Positions 43,976-52,195 of a stretch of 61,633 bases of DNA are shown here, in pieces (the stretch's first letter is position 1; every line of letters starts with the position of its first letter). The notes below the pieces were generated by a model. It made no database searches. It was not told the origin of the DNA and saw only the letters and a list, made by a program, of their open reading frames with translations. This DNA comes from Clostridia bacterium (GTDB lineage Bacteria; Bacillota; Clostridia; Oscillospirales; UBA644): assembly GCA_017934975.1 (NCBI GenBank), contig JAGBIM010000026.1, forward strand, positions 96,457 to 158,089, read 5' to 3'. Made by a program: the position numbers and the translations under genes.

Positions 43976-44299
43976 ATGGCACATTTTCTGGAAGCGTTAA
44001 TGATTCTTCTGTTCGGCCTCTCCTGGCCCATTTCCATCCGCAAATCCTGGATTTCCCGCACCGCAAAGGGCAAGAGCCTGTTCTTTGAAGTGTTCATCTG
44101 GATCGGCTACATTTTCGGAATCATCGCAAAATTCGTCACCCTCACCGAAACGGTGAAAGCAGGAGGATCGTTGCCCTGGATCTTCTATCTGGGCTGGGCC
44201 TTCTACTTCCTCAACTTCATCGAAATCACCATCGACATCCTGCTCTATTTCCGCAACACGAAGCTGGACAAAAAGCGGGAAGCCGGAGAAATTGAGTAA
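43976..44299 (+). CDS. Small PQ-loop-like membrane protein (107 aa)
   Basis: Three to four hydrophobic helices with 'LLFGLSWPISIRKSWISRTAKGKSLFFEVFIWIGYIFGIIAKF' and a basic C-terminal end. Resembles half-size PQ-loop/SWEET-like proteins common in Clostridia, function unknown. It is the last gene of the redox operon, starting 5 bp after fumB, so a transport role for a C4-dicarboxylate or a link to the membrane is possible but unproven. Confidence 0.68.
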   Translation: MAHFLEALMILLFGLSWPISIRKSWISRTAKGKSLFFEVFIWIGYIFGIIAKFVTLTETVKAGGSLPWIFYLGWAFYFLNFIEITIDILLYFRNTKLDKKREAGEIE

Positions 44300-44309
44300 T
44301 CAACACGCA

Positions 44310-44338
44310 AAAACCGCCGCGTTTCCTGCGGCGGTTTT
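44310..44338 (+). terminator. Terminator of the hdr-flx-frd-fum operon
   Basis: AAAACCGCCGC (44310-44320) / GCGGCGGTTTT (44328-44338), 11-bp perfect stem. Confidence 0.85.
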
Positions 44339-44362
44339 GCTTCAATAAAGAGGAGAAATAGG

Positions 44363-45232
44363 ATGAAATTGAATCAAATCAACATCCGCGACCCCTTTAT
44401 TCTGCCTTATGAAGGGAAATATTACCTCTACGGATCGCGGGTAGGCGTTCCTTCCGAAGAAAAATCCTGGGGCGACCAGACGGGCTTCGACGTGTATATT
44501 TCCGAAGACCTGGAAAATTGGAGCGAGCCCAAGAGTATTTTCGAGATCTCCCCCGATTTTTGGGGAGAAAAGGATGCATGGGCCCCGGAGGTCCATTATT
44601 ATAAGGATAAATTCTATCTTTTCGGATCCTTCATCGCAGAAGGAAGACCACGCGGCACCCATATCCTGGTCTGCGACACCCCCGACGGAACCTTCCTCCC
44701 CCTGTCCAAAGCCCCTGCCACCCCCTTGGATTGGGAATGTCTGGACGGCACCTTCTACGTGGATAAAAAAGGGACGCCCTACATGGTCTTTTGCCACGAA
44801 TGGGTGCAGATCGGAAACGGTACCGTCTGTGCCGTACGGTTATCCGAAGACCTTTCCGCCCCCATCGGAGAACCCCTTCAACTATGGAAGGCCACGGATT
44901 ACAAGGATTGCCACGGAGGCAGAAACAACGATCGCTTCGTCACCGACGGCCCCTTCCTTTTCCGGGAGGGAGAGGATCTCTACGCAATCTGGTCCTCCTT
45001 CAACGCCGACGGATACGTGGAGCTGCTTTGCAAAAGCGACAACGGGGAAATTGACGGAAGCTGGTCGGTTCTTGACCGTCCTCTTTCCGCGGAAAACGGC
45101 GGTCACGGCATGATCTTCACCGCCTTTGACGGGAAAGATTTTTTCGTCATGCACCGTCCCAACAAGCCCCCCACCGCAGAACGCCCCGTTCTCTTTCCCC
45201 TTCACCGTAAAGACGGGGAATTTTACGTATAA
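44363..45232 (+). CDS. GH43-like glycoside hydrolase
   Basis: 289-residue five-bladed β-propeller glycosidase (arabinofuranosidase/xylosidase type). 'INIRDPFILPYEGKYYLYGS' contains the catalytic-base Asp of the family, 'DAWAPEVHYYKDKFYLFGS' follows, then 'WECLDGTFYVDKKGTPYMVFCHEW' with the supporting Asp; the acid Glu may be in CHEW. No signal peptide. Solitary between two terminators. Substrate not resolvable. Confidence 0.82.
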   Translation: MKLNQINIRDPFILPYEGKYYLYGSRVGVPSEEKSWGDQTGFDVYISEDLENWSEPKSIFEISPDFWGEKDAWAPEVHYYKDKFYLFGSFIAEGRPRGTHILVCDTPDGTFLPLSKAPATPLDWECLDGTFYVDKKGTPYMVFCHEWVQIGNGTVCAVRLSEDLSAPIGEPLQLWKATDYKDCHGGRNNDRFVTDGPFLFREGEDLYAIWSSFNADGYVELLCKSDNGEIDGSWSVLDRPLSAENGGHGMIFTAFDGKDFFVMHRPNKPPTAERPVLFPLHRKDGEFYV

Positions 45233-45248
45233 CCGAAACAAAGGAAAC

Positions 45249-45279
45249 GCCCCGCGGCAAAAACGCGGGGCATTTTTTT
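45249..45279 (+). terminator. Terminator of the GH43 gene
   Basis: GCCCCGCG (45249-45256) / CGCGGGGC (45264-45271) followed by a T run. Confidence 0.8.
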
Positions 45280-45321
45280 ATCCTATTCATAAAATGGAAG
45301 GAAAGGAGGTGTAACGATAAT

Positions 45322-46095
45322 ATGAAAGATACCGTATTTCTCGAAAAGCTCCGCTTTGCGGCAACCCAACCCTCAATCTATCTTTGGGGAACCTTCGGCA
45401 TGCGGCTTACCGAGAATCTGATTCAACAAAAAATGGCTCAGTATCCCAACCGATATTCCCCCCAGCGGGTGGATTATCTGCGTACGCAGATCCCCGATCA
45501 ACCCTGGGCGTGGGACTGTGCGGGGCTGATCAAAGGCATTCTGTGGGGCTGGGAAGGAAATCCCACGCTCTCCTACGGAGGCGCACAATACGAATCCAAC
45601 GGGGTACCCGATCTGAACGTGAGCGGCCTGGAGCGGAATTGCTACGATCTGTCGGAGGATTTTTCCAACCTTCGCCTCGGAGAATTGCTCTTCTATCCCG
45701 GTCACGTAGGGGTCTACGCAGGGGACGGCACCGTCATCGAAGCCACTCTGGACTACGAGCGGGACGGGGTGGTGATTTCCGATTTATCCCGCCGCAACTG
45801 GACCCGCCACGGGAAACTGAACTTTATTGAATACGGAGAGGAGGAACCCGAACTGAAAACCTTTTTGCACGTGGAAAAGATCGGACTGTACCTGCGGGAC
45901 AGTCTGACCTTCAACAGCCGAAACAAGGCCTCGGGCAAAACCCTGGCCTTCTGCCCCGTTGGAAGGGAAATGGAGGTTCTGGAATTCATCCCCGGTCTCC
46001 AGCCCGACGGCTATCAGTGGCTCCGCACCCGTTATAACGGGGTGGAGGGATATTCCCAGCTGGATTCCCAATGCTATTATCTTTTCCGCAAATAA
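45322..46095 (+). CDS. NlpC/P60-type cysteine hydrolase with SH3-like tail
   Basis: 257 residues. Catalytic Cys66 in 'WAWDCAGLIKGILWG', His128 in 'LLFYPGHVGVYAGDGTVIEA'; about 85 C-terminal residues form an SH3b-like domain ('LRDSLTFNSRNKASG...QWLRTRYNGVEGYS'). The fold cleaves γ-D-Glu-diamino acid bonds in murein, but there is no signal peptide; phage- or prophage-type amidases of this layout occur in Clostridia. AAAGGAGG is 13 bp before ATG, slightly long spacing. Confidence 0.78.
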   Translation: MKDTVFLEKLRFAATQPSIYLWGTFGMRLTENLIQQKMAQYPNRYSPQRVDYLRTQIPDQPWAWDCAGLIKGILWGWEGNPTLSYGGAQYESNGVPDLNVSGLERNCYDLSEDFSNLRLGELLFYPGHVGVYAGDGTVIEATLDYERDGVVISDLSRRNWTRHGKLNFIEYGEEEPELKTFLHVEKIGLYLRDSLTFNSRNKASGKTLAFCPVGREMEVLEFIPGLQPDGYQWLRTRYNGVEGYSQLDSQCYYLFRK

Positions 46096-46101
46096 AGCAT
46101 C

Positions 46102-46130
46102 TTGACAAAATCCTTGCGGCGTGATACAAT
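46102..46130 (+). promoter_or_regulatory. Promoter of the SGNH hydrolase gene
   Basis: TTGACA (46102-46107), 17-bp spacer, TACAAT (46125-46130). Confidence 0.8.
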
Positions 46131-46167
46131 AGGAAGAACAAAGTATGACGAATGCGAGGAATCGGCC

Positions 46168-47265
46168 GTGGAATGGTTTGCAAAATATTCATCCAACACC
46201 TTGGGGGCAGGGGGGAATCAATTCGTTTTCCGCCCCAAGAAAAACGAGGTGCAAAGGGGACGGGTCTATTATCGGATCTTCGCAGGAGGAACCTACGAAT
46301 ATTCCCTGCTCTATTCCAACGTAACCGACAGCACCTTCGCCGACGGGTCGGTGAGCCGATGCAATCAAATCTGCGACGAATGGGAGCTTTTGGGGGTGAA
46401 GGTGGGTCTTTGCGATTTCTGCGACGGAAAAACCGCCGCCGACCCCGTTGAAGCCGTATCGCTGACCTTTGGCGGAAAAACGGAAAAAACCGTGGCTCCC
46501 GGGGAATTTTTCACCTCGGACCCCGTGAAGATCACCGCAAAAAAGGGACAGTACCTTTGCGTGGAAATCACCTACCGCGGAAGCGTTGTCCCCATCCACG
46601 AGGAAAGCATTCTGCCCGCCTTCGTATGGGCGGAAAATCAATGGAAGCCCTCCCGCAACTTCCCCTTTCCCGGCATGATCGGCTGCGACCGCAAAACCAA
46701 GGGAACCGTGGGCTTTTGGGGGGATTCCATCACCCAGGGCTGCGGCACCCCCTGCAACGCCTACGCCCATTGGAACGCCCCTGCGGCAGAGGCCATGGGA
46801 GAGGAGTACGCCTTCTGGAATCTGGGGCTGGGGTACGCCCGCGCATCGGACGCCGCATCCAAAGGGGCCTGGATGTTCAAGGCCAAGCACGTAGACGCCA
46901 TGGTCCTTTGCTTCGGCACCAACGATATCGGCAAAAACCACACCCAAGAACAAATTATTGCGGACCTGACCGAAATTTTGTCCACGTTGCAAAAGGCAGG
47001 CATCAAGGTCCTGCTTCAGACTCTGCCGCCCTTCAACTGGCAGAATGAAAAACTGGAAATCTGGCGCAACGTGAATCAATATATCCGCGAAAATCTTGCC
47101 AAGCAGGCCGACGCGTTTTTCGACGTCGCCCCCCTCCTGACCGACGGCCCCGAAGAAAACGGCACCTGCAAATACGGCGGTCACCCCAACGAGGAAGGCT
47201 GCCGCGTCTGGGCAGAAGCCCTCACCCCCGTCCTGCGGGAATTTTTGGAAAAAGCCTTCGTATAA
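46168..47265 (+). CDS. SGNH/GDSL-type esterase, GTG start
   Basis: 365-residue hydrolase. Block I 'VGFWGDSITQGCG' (nucleophile Ser), block III 'LCFGTNDIGKN', block V 'GGHPNEEGCRVWAEAL' (catalytic His). A β-rich N-terminal part (residues ~1-170) resembles the domain preceding SGNH modules in acetyl-esterases. The longest open frame begins with a TTG that lies inside the -35 box of its own promoter and cannot be used; the GTG at 46168 is the first start downstream of the transcript start with an RBS (GAGGAA, 6 bp upstream). Likely deacetylates a sugar; substrate unknown. Confidence 0.82.
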   Translation: MEWFAKYSSNTLGAGGNQFVFRPKKNEVQRGRVYYRIFAGGTYEYSLLYSNVTDSTFADGSVSRCNQICDEWELLGVKVGLCDFCDGKTAADPVEAVSLTFGGKTEKTVAPGEFFTSDPVKITAKKGQYLCVEITYRGSVVPIHEESILPAFVWAENQWKPSRNFPFPGMIGCDRKTKGTVGFWGDSITQGCGTPCNAYAHWNAPAAEAMGEEYAFWNLGLGYARASDAASKGAWMFKAKHVDAMVLCFGTNDIGKNHTQEQIIADLTEILSTLQKAGIKVLLQTLPPFNWQNEKLEIWRNVNQYIRENLAKQADAFFDVAPLLTDGPEENGTCKYGGHPNEEGCRVWAEALTPVLREFLEKAFV

Positions 47266-47270
47266 AAAAC

Positions 47271-47298
47271 GAGAACTCCCCGATTTCGGAGAGTTCTC
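47271..47298. terminator. Bidirectional terminator
   Basis: GAGAACTC (47271-47278) / GAGTTCTC (47291-47298) with inner CCGA/TCGG pairing, A-rich 5' and T-rich 3' flanks; lies between convergent genes. Confidence 0.8.
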
Positions 47299-47309
47299 TT
47301 TCTTTTTCG

Positions 47310-50300
47310 TCAATTCAGAAATTCAGAGGCCGACCGTGCGGCAACGATCCCGATTTCGTTGTATCCGGGCTGGAGATAGTGAATCCCCGTGTGGACCGCA
47401 GCGATTTCGGTGGGATTCCCGTAGGCTTGCGCATGAACGGAGAAGGGATATTGGGAATTCGGATAGGCGGTTTCCCAATAGTTGGTAACGCCGCTTGCAG
47501 AAATCCACTGATCGTTTACGGAACAAGCCATAAAGGCGTCGGAGGTCTCGGAAACGAAGGCCTTTTGTGCAAGGCGAGGACCGTTGTCCACGGTATCAAT
47601 GGAGGGGTTTCCGGTTTCAAACGCACGTACCAGAATGATTCCGCAGGCTTCCGGTTGTTTGTTTCCGGTCAAGACCACGTCTTGTTTCAAATTCTCGTGG
47701 AGATTGTCCAGTTTTGCCCGATAATCGGCCTCCGTTGCACTCTTGTTGCTTTCGCCCTGCAGCCAGAAATAAGCAAAATGATTCAACTCGTAATGTCCGG
47801 CCGCAACTTCCGCGTCCATGGTGGCCTTGACGTTTTCCATGATTGCCACGCACATTTCGTAGCGGTTCAGTTTTGCGGGCGTGGTTTCCCCCGCCGCGGG
47901 CACGAAGTCGGGTTGCCAGGCTTCGATGGCAGAGGATCCTGCGGCACAGTTGACCACCCAGACCTTTTCGCCGGTCAACTTATTCCAATTCCAGGCAAGT
48001 CCGCTGTCAAAACCGGCTTTTCCCAGATTCCCCGAAGAAAAGGAATCCAAGGGATATTCCAGCACGGTTCCGCTTCGGGACAGGTCGGAGGTAAGGGACC
48101 GTGCCACGAAGGAAGAAGCGTTGTCGGCGGAAAGCCGTTTTGCGGAAGAGATCCCCGCAACGGCGGTGGCGTGACTCGTGGTGGACCATGCGTAGGTGGT
48201 GTAAACCTGCCCCGCGTCACAAACGATGGACTGATTGCGCGCCTTTTGATAAACGAGCGCATCGTCTCCCACGGTGGAGCCTTCTGCGTTGCTTTGACCG
48301 ATAATCAGGAATACGGAAATGGGCGCTTTTTCCACCGTAACCTCGTACGCGTCGCCGTTTTCCAGCGTGACGAGGGCCGTACCGACGCCGCAGGCAACGC
48401 CCACGTCACGGTTCAAGGTGCTCTTCGCCTTCATGACGTTGTCGTCTGCACTGTCGGTCCCCGTTTTTTGCGAGGTCACGGTAAGGGTCTCTACCCTTTC
48501 GATGGCATCGGGGAACTGATAACGGTCATCGTATTTTAAGGTCAGCTTCGTGGGAAGCTTCACCGCCTTGGCAAAGGAGACGGTGGCGGAGGCAACCTTT
48601 GCTACCGAACCTGTGGGCGTACCCTCAATGGTCAGGGTATAAACGGTCTTCGGGGCGTTTTCAACGGTGGTTCCTTCCGCGGTGGGCAGGGTTGCCGTTT
48701 CCTTGTCAGACTGAACCGTAAGCCCGTCGGCCCCGTCCCCGTCGGTGATGGACAAGGTCGCATCCACGGCGGCGTTGGAATGGTTGACAACGGTAACCGC
48801 CAGATCCTTATCGGTCCAGCCGCCGGCGACGGCGTCGATAAATTCATGCTTCGCGGGATCCCAAACGCCTTCCGCCCCTGCCGCGTAGTCAAAGGCAAAA
48901 TCGCTGTTTTCCCAAAGAATATCCAGCGAATACACCGCGTCTGCGGGAACGTAGGGGTCGATTTGCACGGTCAGATCGTTGTCTTCGGGAGTCAGGCCGG
49001 GAGTTTCCTGCCGGATGGTAAACTGATCCACCACCAAACCGTTCGCCTGCTTCACAGTCATCACCAATCGATCCTGCTCCACGCGGACCGCAGTATACGT
49101 GGGCTGGGTCAGCTGAGGCGTAATAATACTGTACATTTCCTCCACGTGAGACGTGTCGGACGTGCCGTCGTGGTTCAGCGCGGTGGAACCGAGGGTGGCA
49201 TAAATCGTTCCGGTGCCCTTCGGAATGGTATCGGTGAGGGTTTTCGTCACGATCTCCCCGTTCTTCATGGGATAGGAACGCGTGACGAGATGGGAGTGTC
49301 CCTGCAGAACGAGGTCCACGCCGTAGCCTTCAATGACGTCGTAAAGCCAGGGCCTGCTTTCGCTTCCGCCCAAGCGGTGATAAACGGGTTCGTGGAAGAG
49401 CATGATGGTCCACTCCGCATCCTTGTTTGCTTCCAGATCGTTAATCAACCATTGACGCTGTGCTTCCAGAAGATACTGATCGTCGGCACAGTAGGAGCCG
49501 GTGTTCAGCACGATAAAGTGTGCGTTGCCGTAATCGTAGGAATAGATGGTTTCATCCGCCTGCCCTGCCACGTCAAGCAAATTGGAATTGGTAATCTTCC
49601 CGATCTGCGTGGCGTCGAGGGCGGCCGTTCCCCCGTTGTTGGGGTGGTTGAAGTGAAGATCGAAATAGAAGGGGTTTCCGTAAATCCACGCATCGTGGTT
49701 TCCGAGGGTCGCAAAATGCGGAACCGTTGCCCCGTGTTCTCCCAGGGTCTTGAAATACATATTCCACATACCCTTGTCACTTCCGGTTTCCACCACGTCG
49801 CCGGCATGAAGCAGAAATGCGGGATTGGGAACCTCAGCGAAGGCAAGGTCGAGGGCCGCTTTGGCAAACATGAAGCCCTTGACGGACTTTTCGGTGCCGT
49901 CCCAGGTAATGCCCTGGGTGTCACCCACCGCAAGGAAGGTGAAGGAATCTTCCGTTCCGGAGGCGGTTTGGAAGGTGTAAACCTTGCTCCAATCCTCCGC
50001 GCTCGTGCTGTCCTTTTTTCCGATCTGATATTCGTAGGTGGAATTTGCCGTCAAGCCGAAAAGATCGCACTTGAAATAATCCTCGTCTGTGGTCTCCACG
50101 GCCTCCGTCTCCTTCACCGCGTCCACGACGGTCCATTGGGTTTCGCCGGAAAGACGGTATCGAAGCGCCATGGCGTCTTCGCCCAGATAGGCGGCGGTTG
50201 CCGTCCATGCAAAGGCACGGGTGGTGGCCGCATCGGAGAAGGAGGAGACCAGATTATAAACGTTTGCCTGAAAACCGGTATACTGAGGCTCTTCGGTGGT

Positions 50301-52073
50301 CAGCTCGTAATCCGTAACGGAAACGTTCTGATAGTTCAGCGTTGCCGCACCTGCCGCATCGGCATCGGTGGAATACACGTTGATCCGATCCCCGCCCAAA
50401 AGGGTATAAAACCCTCTGCGAACCACGGCACCGTCGGGCAGGATCGCCTCAACCGAGACCATTTCCTGGTCGGGATTGATCCATGCGGTCACCTGATATT
50501 CCCCCGTGCCGAAGGTAGCGGAAACCTTCTTACCCCCCACACTCAACGAAGCGGGGCCCACGGAAAACAGTTCGCTTGCACCCAGTTTGACCGAAACCTT
50601 TTCCGATCCGTTATAGTGAACGGTGGTCTTGTATATCGCCTGCGTTCCGGAGGCAATTTCCAGATCCGCGGTCTGAATGACGGGGGTGGTCTCCGCCGTA
50701 AATTTGAAATGATCAATCTCCACGCCGCCGTCTTCACAACGAAGGACCAGATTGGTCATGGAGGCACTCTGTGCCGTCATGTCCGTAAAGCTACCGTTCG
50801 ACCGAACCCCGGAGAACAGAAGGTCCCCCTTCGCGTTGGTCACTGCCACGGTGAAGACGGCACCCTCCCAGATGATCTTGCAATGCAGGGTCTGGTTGGC
50901 GTACTTTTCTTCCGTATAAGTGTCGGAGGGATTGTCGGGGCATTTTACCAAACCGTCGGTGCTGTTTATTTCCAAGGCGGTATAATATCCCCCGAAGGCC
51001 ACGTACAGGGCTCGGGTATAGTTCTTGGTGTTCCACAGACTCCCGTCACCGCTGTCGGTCACGTTGAAATCAAATTCAAAAGTATATATTTTTGCAGGAT
51101 CGAAGCCCCCCACGTTGGGCACCTTCATCCAGTTGAACCGAACGCTGGTTTTGTCGGTCATCTTCATGATTCCGTTTTCCAACACGGGGGCAATCGCGTC
51201 GGTTTTCTGTACGTCTTCCAATCCCCAAAGGCCGGAATACGCCATGGTGCCGGGACCGTCAAAATTCTGCGTATAGGTCTTCGTCCCGTCGGTCAGAACC
51301 ACGTTGTCCAAGTTCGTCACACCGTCCTCACAACGCCAGACGAAGGAATTCGTGTACTTGTTCAGCGTAGCGTAATTATCGTTGGTGCGGTAGCCTTGAA
51401 CGACTACGGTGTCCCCGTTTTTCACGGTAGTTGCAATCTTCTTCTCTGCAGGGATCCATTGAACGGTGCAGGAATAAACGGTGTTCTCCTTATAAAGACT
51501 GACGTCGCACCAGGATTCGGTAGACCCGCCGTCCACGTTCCCTGCACGGATTCCCAGCGGTTTGGGAGAAGAACCGGTATCGTTTGCGGTTCTTCCGCTT
51601 CGCATTTCGATCTGGTTGTAGTATCCCGCAGGCCCGAAGAACAGTTCTCGGTTCCACGTTTTGTCGTTGGGGTCGGACGTGCTGACCGTCTTGTTGTCCC
51701 CAAAATCGACAACCGTAACGTCAAAGGTCAGCGTATACGTTTTGTCCGCGCTGAAGGTGGCAAAATCTTGCAGTTTCGTCCAGTTCAGACGGACGCCGTC
51801 CCCCTCGTTGAACCGCAACACCCCCGAGGCAGGTTGCGGTTGGGTTGCGTCGTAATATCCGTAGGCCTCCGTCGACTTGGTGTCCAGATATTCCGTCTGC
51901 CACACGTTGGAGGCATCGAAGATGGCAGCCCCGAATCCGCTGTAGTCAAAGGATTCTTCATAGGTAATCGGACTGGCAACCTCTTCCGCCGCGGACTTCA
52001 CCGTCCAAGGAGCCCATCCGAGAAAGGGAAGGACCATTGCAACGCAAAGAATCGCGGCAATCCATTTTTTCAT
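47310..52073 (-). CDS. Giant secreted protein: LamG-like pair, purple acid phosphatase-like domain and C-terminal SGNH (sialate O-acetylesterase-like) domain
   Basis: 1587 residues. Signal peptide 1-29. Two related β-sandwich modules (about 40-265 and 268-462), both ending in a 'L/WRCEDG...D.F' block. A linker domain (465-590) leads to a purple-acid-phosphatase N-domain (595-705) and the calcineurin-like domain with D718, D759, GNHD (791-794), H894 and GHSH (925-928). After β-sandwich linkers, an SGNH esterase (about 1257-1587) has 'FLIIGQSNAEGS', 'NCAAGSSAIEAW' and 'YFWLQGESN'. No cell-wall anchor is seen, so it is probably released or bound by its β modules. The combination of phosphatase and acylesterase suggests attack on a phosphorylated, acylated glycan. 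RBS AAAGGAAG. Confidence 0.85.
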   Translation of the reverse strand: MKKWIAAILCVAMVLPFLGWAPWTVKSAAEEVASPITYEESFDYSGFGAAIFDASNVWQTEYLDTKSTEAYGYYDATQPQPASGVLRFNEGDGVRLNWTKLQDFATFSADKTYTLTFDVTVVDFGDNKTVSTSDPNDKTWNRELFFGPAGYYNQIEMRSGRTANDTGSSPKPLGIRAGNVDGGSTESWCDVSLYKENTVYSCTVQWIPAEKKIATTVKNGDTVVVQGYRTNDNYATLNKYTNSFVWRCEDGVTNLDNVVLTDGTKTYTQNFDGPGTMAYSGLWGLEDVQKTDAIAPVLENGIMKMTDKTSVRFNWMKVPNVGGFDPAKIYTFEFDFNVTDSGDGSLWNTKNYTRALYVAFGGYYTALEINSTDGLVKCPDNPSDTYTEEKYANQTLHCKIIWEGAVFTVAVTNAKGDLLFSGVRSNGSFTDMTAQSASMTNLVLRCEDGGVEIDHFKFTAETTPVIQTADLEIASGTQAIYKTTVHYNGSEKVSVKLGASELFSVGPASLSVGGKKVSATFGTGEYQVTAWINPDQEMVSVEAILPDGAVVRRGFYTLLGGDRINVYSTDADAAGAATLNYQNVSVTDYELTTEEPQYTGFQANVYNLVSSFSDAATTRAFAWTATAAYLGEDAMALRYRLSGETQWTVVDAVKETEAVETTDEDYFKCDLFGLTANSTYEYQIGKKDSTSAEDWSKVYTFQTASGTEDSFTFLAVGDTQGITWDGTEKSVKGFMFAKAALDLAFAEVPNPAFLLHAGDVVETGSDKGMWNMYFKTLGEHGATVPHFATLGNHDAWIYGNPFYFDLHFNHPNNGGTAALDATQIGKITNSNLLDVAGQADETIYSYDYGNAHFIVLNTGSYCADDQYLLEAQRQWLINDLEANKDAEWTIMLFHEPVYHRLGGSESRPWLYDVIEGYGVDLVLQGHSHLVTRSYPMKNGEIVTKTLTDTIPKGTGTIYATLGSTALNHDGTSDTSHVEEMYSIITPQLTQPTYTAVRVEQDRLVMTVKQANGLVVDQFTIRQETPGLTPEDNDLTVQIDPYVPADAVYSLDILWENSDFAFDYAAGAEGVWDPAKHEFIDAVAGGWTDKDLAVTVVNHSNAAVDATLSITDGDGADGLTVQSDKETATLPTAEGTTVENAPKTVYTLTIEGTPTGSVAKVASATVSFAKAVKLPTKLTLKYDDRYQFPDAIERVETLTVTSQKTGTDSADDNVMKAKSTLNRDVGVACGVGTALVTLENGDAYEVTVEKAPISVFLIIGQSNAEGSTVGDDALVYQKARNQSIVCDAGQVYTTYAWSTTSHATAVAGISSAKRLSADNASSFVARSLTSDLSRSGTVLEYPLDSFSSGNLGKAGFDSGLAWNWNKLTGEKVWVVNCAAGSSAIEAWQPDFVPAAGETTPAKLNRYEMCVAIMENVKATMDAEVAAGHYELNHFAYFWLQGESNKSATEADYRAKLDNLHENLKQDVVLTGNKQPEACGIILVRAFETGNPSIDTVDNGPRLAQKAFVSETSDAFMACSVNDQWISASGVTNYWETAYPNSQYPFSVHAQAYGNPTEIAAVHTGIHYLQPGYNEIGIVAARSASEFLN

Positions 52074-52112
52074 ATTGATAACTTCCTTTCATAACTGGAA
52101 ATACGTATCCAA

Positions 52113-52150
52113 CCGTATTGTAACACATACCCCTTGACAAAGCAAGAAAT
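52113..52150 (-). promoter_or_regulatory. Promoter of the phosphatase-esterase gene
   Basis: On the minus strand TTGCTT, 17-bp spacer and TACAAT lie between about 52145 and 52115; it overlaps the divergent AraC promoter. Confidence 0.5.
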
Positions 52151-52162
52151 TTCCTGTATAAT
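52134..52162 (+). promoter_or_regulatory. AraC regulator gene promoter
   Basis: TTGACA (52134-52139), 17-bp spacer, TATAAT (52157-52162). Confidence 0.8.
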
Positions 52163-52195
52163 ATATAGCAGGAAGTTGACTTTGAGGTGGTTTTT

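Noticed and set aside
46102..46167. TTG start giving a 387-aa SGNH protein
   Set aside because: The TTG is the first base triplet of the -35 box and the extra codons cover the -10 box; the GTG at 46168 has a proper RBS.
48780..52094. 1104-codon plus-strand open frame opposite the phosphatase-esterase gene
   Set aside because: Antisense shadow; the minus-strand frame has signal peptide, catalytic motifs and RBS.
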